A DNA stretch of 64,000 nt from Candidatus Saccharimonadota bacterium (GTDB taxonomy: Bacteria; Patescibacteriota; Saccharimonadia; Saccharimonadales; Saccharimonadaceae). Numbering within the stretch: position 1 is the first letter of the stretch; every line of letters starts with the position of its first letter. The notes beneath the pieces were generated by a model. It made no database searches and had not been told where the DNA came from. It worked only from the letters and a program-made list of their open reading frames with translations. The stretch lies in assembly GCA_027492735.1 (NCBI GenBank), contig JAPUEE010000004.1, forward strand, positions 1 to 64,000, given 5' to 3'. A program made the translations under genes and the position numbers. Shown here one piece after another: positions 60,532-64,000 of the stretch.

Positions 60532-61723
60532 AAAACCAGTCCCTAGGAAACCTGTCGTCAAAAAAATCAAGCGTCGGCCTTCGTTCGATATAGCTCGTAA
60601 CTTTATCGAGATGAATTTTGCTATACTCCTAGGTCCAGAATTGACACCCAAAGAGGCGAAAAAAGTCCAGAAAAAGGAACGCAAGCGGGAACGTCGCGAG
60701 ACTCGTGAGAAACACCGCGTACGTCGCGCTATACTGTCTGGTTTGGCGCTCGTAGGACTCTGTATTATTGCTGCGAGTATCTGGTGGAATACATCACTCT
60801 CACCGGTCGACAATAATGATACCAATATGCGTACGTTTGTCGTTGATAAAGGTGCTTCGACCGAAGAGGTCGCTAATGCGCTCCAAAAAGCTAATTTTAT
60901 CAGGAATGCACTCGCCTATCGAATCTATGTTCGTCTCCATAATACGACAATCCAGGCTGGCTCGCACAGTCTGAGCTCTAGTTATTCGATGGCGAAAATT
61001 GCTGAGAAACTATCCAAAGCCGATGTTAGCGAGATCGATATTCAGGTACCACCCGGATTGACACTAAAGCAGCTGCGTTCTACATGGAAAAAGTATGGCT
61101 ATACAGACACGGATATTGATACAGCCTATGCAGCCACCTACACTGGCAATATTCTCGCAACGAGGCCAGAAGGTGCGAGCCTAGAGGGATATATCTACCC
61201 TGATACCTATCGTGTCTATTCTAATGCCAAACTAGAAACTATTATTCAAAAGGCTATCGATCAGTTTGAGCTGGTGGCGGCGCAAAATGATCTGCAGGCT
61301 AGCTTTGCTGCGCATGGGTTAACTTTTTACAAAGGTGTAACAATGGCCTCTATGGTTACTCGTGAAGTTCGTGGTGCCGAGGATCGAAAATTAGTAGCTA
61401 GCGTATTCTATAATCGTCTCAAGAGTGGAATCACTCTAGGATCGGATCCTACCTTTAAATATGCATATAGTCAGGGACTCTGTAATAGTAACGGCCCGCT
61501 CTGCGATTCTCCGTATAATACGCGACTTTACCAGGGGCTACCTCCTGGGCCGATTGCTAATCCAGAACTATCCGCCCTCCAGGCTACCGCTAATCCTGCT
61601 ACGACGGATTACTACTATTTTGTCTCTGGCGACGGCGCATACAAGGACCAGAACTTCTTTGCGAGAACTCTCGAGGAACATAGCGCTAATATTAGGGCAT
61701 ATTGTAAAGAATCGTGCCAATAA
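60518..61723 (+). CDS. mltG: Endolytic murein transglycosylase MltG
   Basis: 401 residues. A long, very basic cytoplasmic tail (residues 1-70), a membrane helix (71-90), a LysM-like part (TFVVDKGASTEEVANALQKA) and the YceG catalytic domain: LEGYIYPDTYRV, MASMVTREVRG (Glu283) and GSDPTFKYAY, GLPPGPIANPELSALQA. It cuts nascent glycan strands and sets their length. Four cysteines near the C-terminus may pair outside the membrane. The basic tail is longer than usual and could bind nucleic acid or anionic lipid (inference). Confidence 0.95.
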   Translation: MEPIKKPVPRKPVVKKIKRRPSFDIARNFIEMNFAILLGPELTPKEAKKVQKKERKRERRETREKHRVRRAILSGLALVGLCIIAASIWWNTSLSPVDNNDTNMRTFVVDKGASTEEVANALQKANFIRNALAYRIYVRLHNTTIQAGSHSLSSSYSMAKIAEKLSKADVSEIDIQVPPGLTLKQLRSTWKKYGYTDTDIDTAYAATYTGNILATRPEGASLEGYIYPDTYRVYSNAKLETIIQKAIDQFELVAAQNDLQASFAAHGLTFYKGVTMASMVTREVRGAEDRKLVASVFYNRLKSGITLGSDPTFKYAYSQGLCNSNGPLCDSPYNTRLYQGLPPGPIANPELSALQATANPATTDYYYFVSGDGAYKDQNFFARTLEEHSANIRAYCKESCQ

Positions 61724-61736
61724 AAGCACGTCCGAT

Positions 61737-61765
61737 TTGACTACAATTTTGGTATTTGCTATAAT
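61737..61765 (+). promoter_or_regulatory. Strong promoter of the LysM-CHAP gene
   Basis: TTGACT (61737-61742), 17 nt, TATAAT (61760-61765) with an extended TG two bases before the -10. Among the best consensus matches in the window. Transcription would start near 61772. Confidence 0.8.
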
Positions 61766-61934
61766 TATGGGGCCGAAGGTGCAGTTAACGCTCATGGTTT
61801 AATTGTGCCGGTGGCCCACCAGTTGATTCGTTATGATAAGATAACAAGCGAGAAGGTCGATTCAACAGAGATGCAAATAGCATCAGGATCAGTTGGCGGC
61901 GGCTCGGCGGTAACGTCAGAGCGAGGAGAAAGTT
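61766..61934 (+). ncRNA. Structured 5' leader of the LysM-CHAP gene (candidate regulatory RNA)
   Basis: About 165 nt without an open frame between a strong promoter and the start codon. Pairings found by eye: GGTGCAGTT with AATTGTGCC (9 bp with wobbles, about 61778-61810), closed by GGGCC (61770) with GGCCC (61813); GTTGA with TCAAC around a GTTAT/ATAAC hairpin; GATGC-AAATA-GCATC; and GCTC with GAGC just before the Shine-Dalgarno. I compared it from memory with c-di-AMP (ydaO), c-di-GMP and T-box consensus and could not assign it. Confidence 0.5.
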
Positions 61935-63062
61935 ATTAGTAAACTTCCACAATTTGCGAATTCGAAAAAGTCTAAACGAACTTCGTCGAAGAGCAAAACC
62001 AGTATAGCTATTTATGCGGGCGCTTTGTTGGTATTATTAATTTTAGCCTATTCTGGGTATAAATCGCCTAGTGTAAAGGCTGACAAGAGTCAGAATAATC
62101 TCACTAGTTCAACTGCCGTTTCTGCAGCAGGCAGCGTGACGGCTGTAGCTGTTGATGCAGTACAGGCGGCTAGTTTGGCTGCTAACGTAGCTGATACAGC
62201 CAATCTGTCGGTATCTGGTAGTGTTTCCGAACAGTCTGTTTCGGCTAGTACGAGCGCTGAATTGGAGCAACACGAGTCTGCAACGATCAATAAACCGCAG
62301 ATTACTGATCCAACAGCAAAAGTTGAGCTAATTTCATCATATACAGCCGTCGCGGGCGACACAGCAGCCAGTATTGCCGCCAAATTCGGTGTTTCAGAGC
62401 AAACAATTCGCTGGGCAAATAATTTGACTAACAGTACGGTAACTGTAGGTGCTACAGTCGTTGTTCCAGCGGTTGACGGTGTGGTGTATACGGCAAAAGA
62501 AGACGTTAAGCTAGAGGATATTGCGAGTAAATATAAATCTACTGCCGATAGTATCGCTGCAGCTAATGGCCTAGACAGCAATATAGTTAGCTCGGGTACG
62601 AGAATTCTCATTCCTAATGGAATATTACCAGACAATGAACGACCTGGCTATCGATCATCGGTCGTATCAAAGAATAATAGCGGCTCCGGTTCTGTCAAGC
62701 CGAGTACTACCTATGTTCCATATTCAGCGGGTAACCGATATGCCTATGGCAACTGTACCTGGTATGCCTATAATCGTCGTGTTCAGCTCGGACGACCAAT
62801 TCCCAGCAACCTAGGCCACGCTAAAACCTGGGATGATAATGCAGCAGCAGCTGGCTATCGAGTCGATCGTATTCCAGAGGTCGGAGCAGTCTTCCAGACC
62901 GATGCAGGTTATTATGGCCACGTAGCTGTAGTAGAGAAAATTAACGCCGATGGTACCATTGTCATATCTGAAATGAACTATCACGGTGGACCAGGAACTG
63001 GCTTTGGTAAAATTAGCACACGTGTGATTAGCAACCCTAGTGCCTATAAATATATTCACTAA
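61935..63062 (+). CDS. LysM-LysM-CHAP peptidoglycan hydrolase, probable ATT start
   Basis: 375 residues if it starts at ATT 61935. The open frame begins after a TAA at 61911 and offers no ATG or GTG before the membrane helix. GAGGAG (61923-61928) lies 6 nt before ATT, giving (M)SKLPQFANSKKSKRTSSK, a basic tail, then a helix (about residues 26-43). A TTG at 62025 would cut into that helix. Two LysM domains follow (about 135-179 and 184-227), then a CHAP amidase/endopeptidase domain with Cys274 (YGNCTWYAYN) and His329 (GHVAVVEK). It cleaves wall peptides outside the membrane. Placed after mltG, it probably acts in growth or division. Confidence 0.85.
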   Translation: MSKLPQFANSKKSKRTSSKSKTSIAIYAGALLVLLILAYSGYKSPSVKADKSQNNLTSSTAVSAAGSVTAVAVDAVQAASLAANVADTANLSVSGSVSEQSVSASTSAELEQHESATINKPQITDPTAKVELISSYTAVAGDTAASIAAKFGVSEQTIRWANNLTNSTVTVGATVVVPAVDGVVYTAKEDVKLEDIASKYKSTADSIAAANGLDSNIVSSGTRILIPNGILPDNERPGYRSSVVSKNNSGSGSVKPSTTYVPYSAGNRYAYGNCTWYAYNRRVQLGRPIPSNLGHAKTWDDNAAAAGYRVDRIPEVGAVFQTDAGYYGHVAVVEKINADGTIVISEMNYHGGPGTGFGKISTRVISNPSAYKYIH

Positions 63063-63078
63063 AGTTTTCAACTAATGA

Positions 63079-64000
<922 letters not shown>

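Noticed and set aside
61766-61934. c-di-AMP (ydaO) riboswitch
   Set aside because: A GCCGAA and a CAGTTAAC resemble pieces of that consensus, but they are in the wrong order and place, and the rest does not fit.

Overview
The window looks like chromosome of a Patescibacteria/CPR bacterium, most likely a member of Candidatus Saccharibacteria (TM7). The reasons are the gene set and its order: small, tightly packed and often overlapping genes; MurT/GatD; a ComEC competence core; tandem G5/DUF348 wall proteins; an FtsA-like protein followed by a baseplate-J-like membrane protein, YqgF, MltG, LysM-CHAP and Obg; and no amino-acid or nucleotide biosynthesis apart from FolD. Genes end at TGA as well as TAA and TAG, so UGA is not recoded as it is in SR1/Gracilibacteria. 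The assignment is by gene content only; no phylogeny was run.

Layout. (1) 1-5139: surface or adhesion locus with a collagen/tail-fibre protein (cut by the window edge), a LamG protein, a second collagen-like protein and a CotH-family kinase. The second collagen gene is preceded by a sigma70-like promoter whose 17-nt spacer holds a run of ten G, which looks like a phase-variation switch. (2) 5175-9976: hrcA-grpE-dnaK, a YeaQ-like gene and dnaJ, with three CIRCE operators whose central spacers contain the -35 box. (3) 10005-14752: a DUF1704 metallopeptidase, two ATP-grasp ligases, a retropepsin-like protease and RimK, together a probable system for adding and removing amino acids or peptides on proteins. 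(4) 14814-18530: tRNA-Lys, comEC, murT, gatD. (5) 18551-24375: two surface/secretion units fired from one symmetric, overlapping divergent promoter; the right-hand gene is GC-rich and actinobacterium-like. (6) 24542-34176: small membrane protein, tRNAs, yebC, nuclease, aspS, CBS protein, copper export, folD, response regulator. (7) 34215-42790: glycolytic genes (pyk, pgk, tpiA), recG, tyrS and a GC-rich two-gene island bounded by inverted repeats. (8) 42791-56030: helicase, wall-active G5 proteins, rsmA, metG, tatD, cysteine desulfurase/mnmA, alaS. (9) 56027-64000: a hypothetical gene, the FtsA-like division/envelope cluster and obgE.

How it works together. The window joins basic maintenance (chaperones, aminoacyl-tRNA synthetases, lower glycolysis, repair) with a large outlay on the cell surface: adhesins, wall hydrolases, lipid II amidation and DNA uptake. 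That fits a host-attached epibiont. A recurring feature is that many genes lack a Shine-Dalgarno sequence and have a -10 hexamer ending 6-9 nt before the start codon, which implies leaderless mRNAs.

The strongest candidates for undescribed biology are the poly-G promoter of the collagen-like locus, the DUF1704/ATP-grasp/retropepsin/RimK cassette, the symmetric divergent promoter joining a native surface operon to a probably acquired surface gene, the inverted-repeat-bounded island next to recG, and a structured leader before a LysM-CHAP gene that appears to start at ATT.
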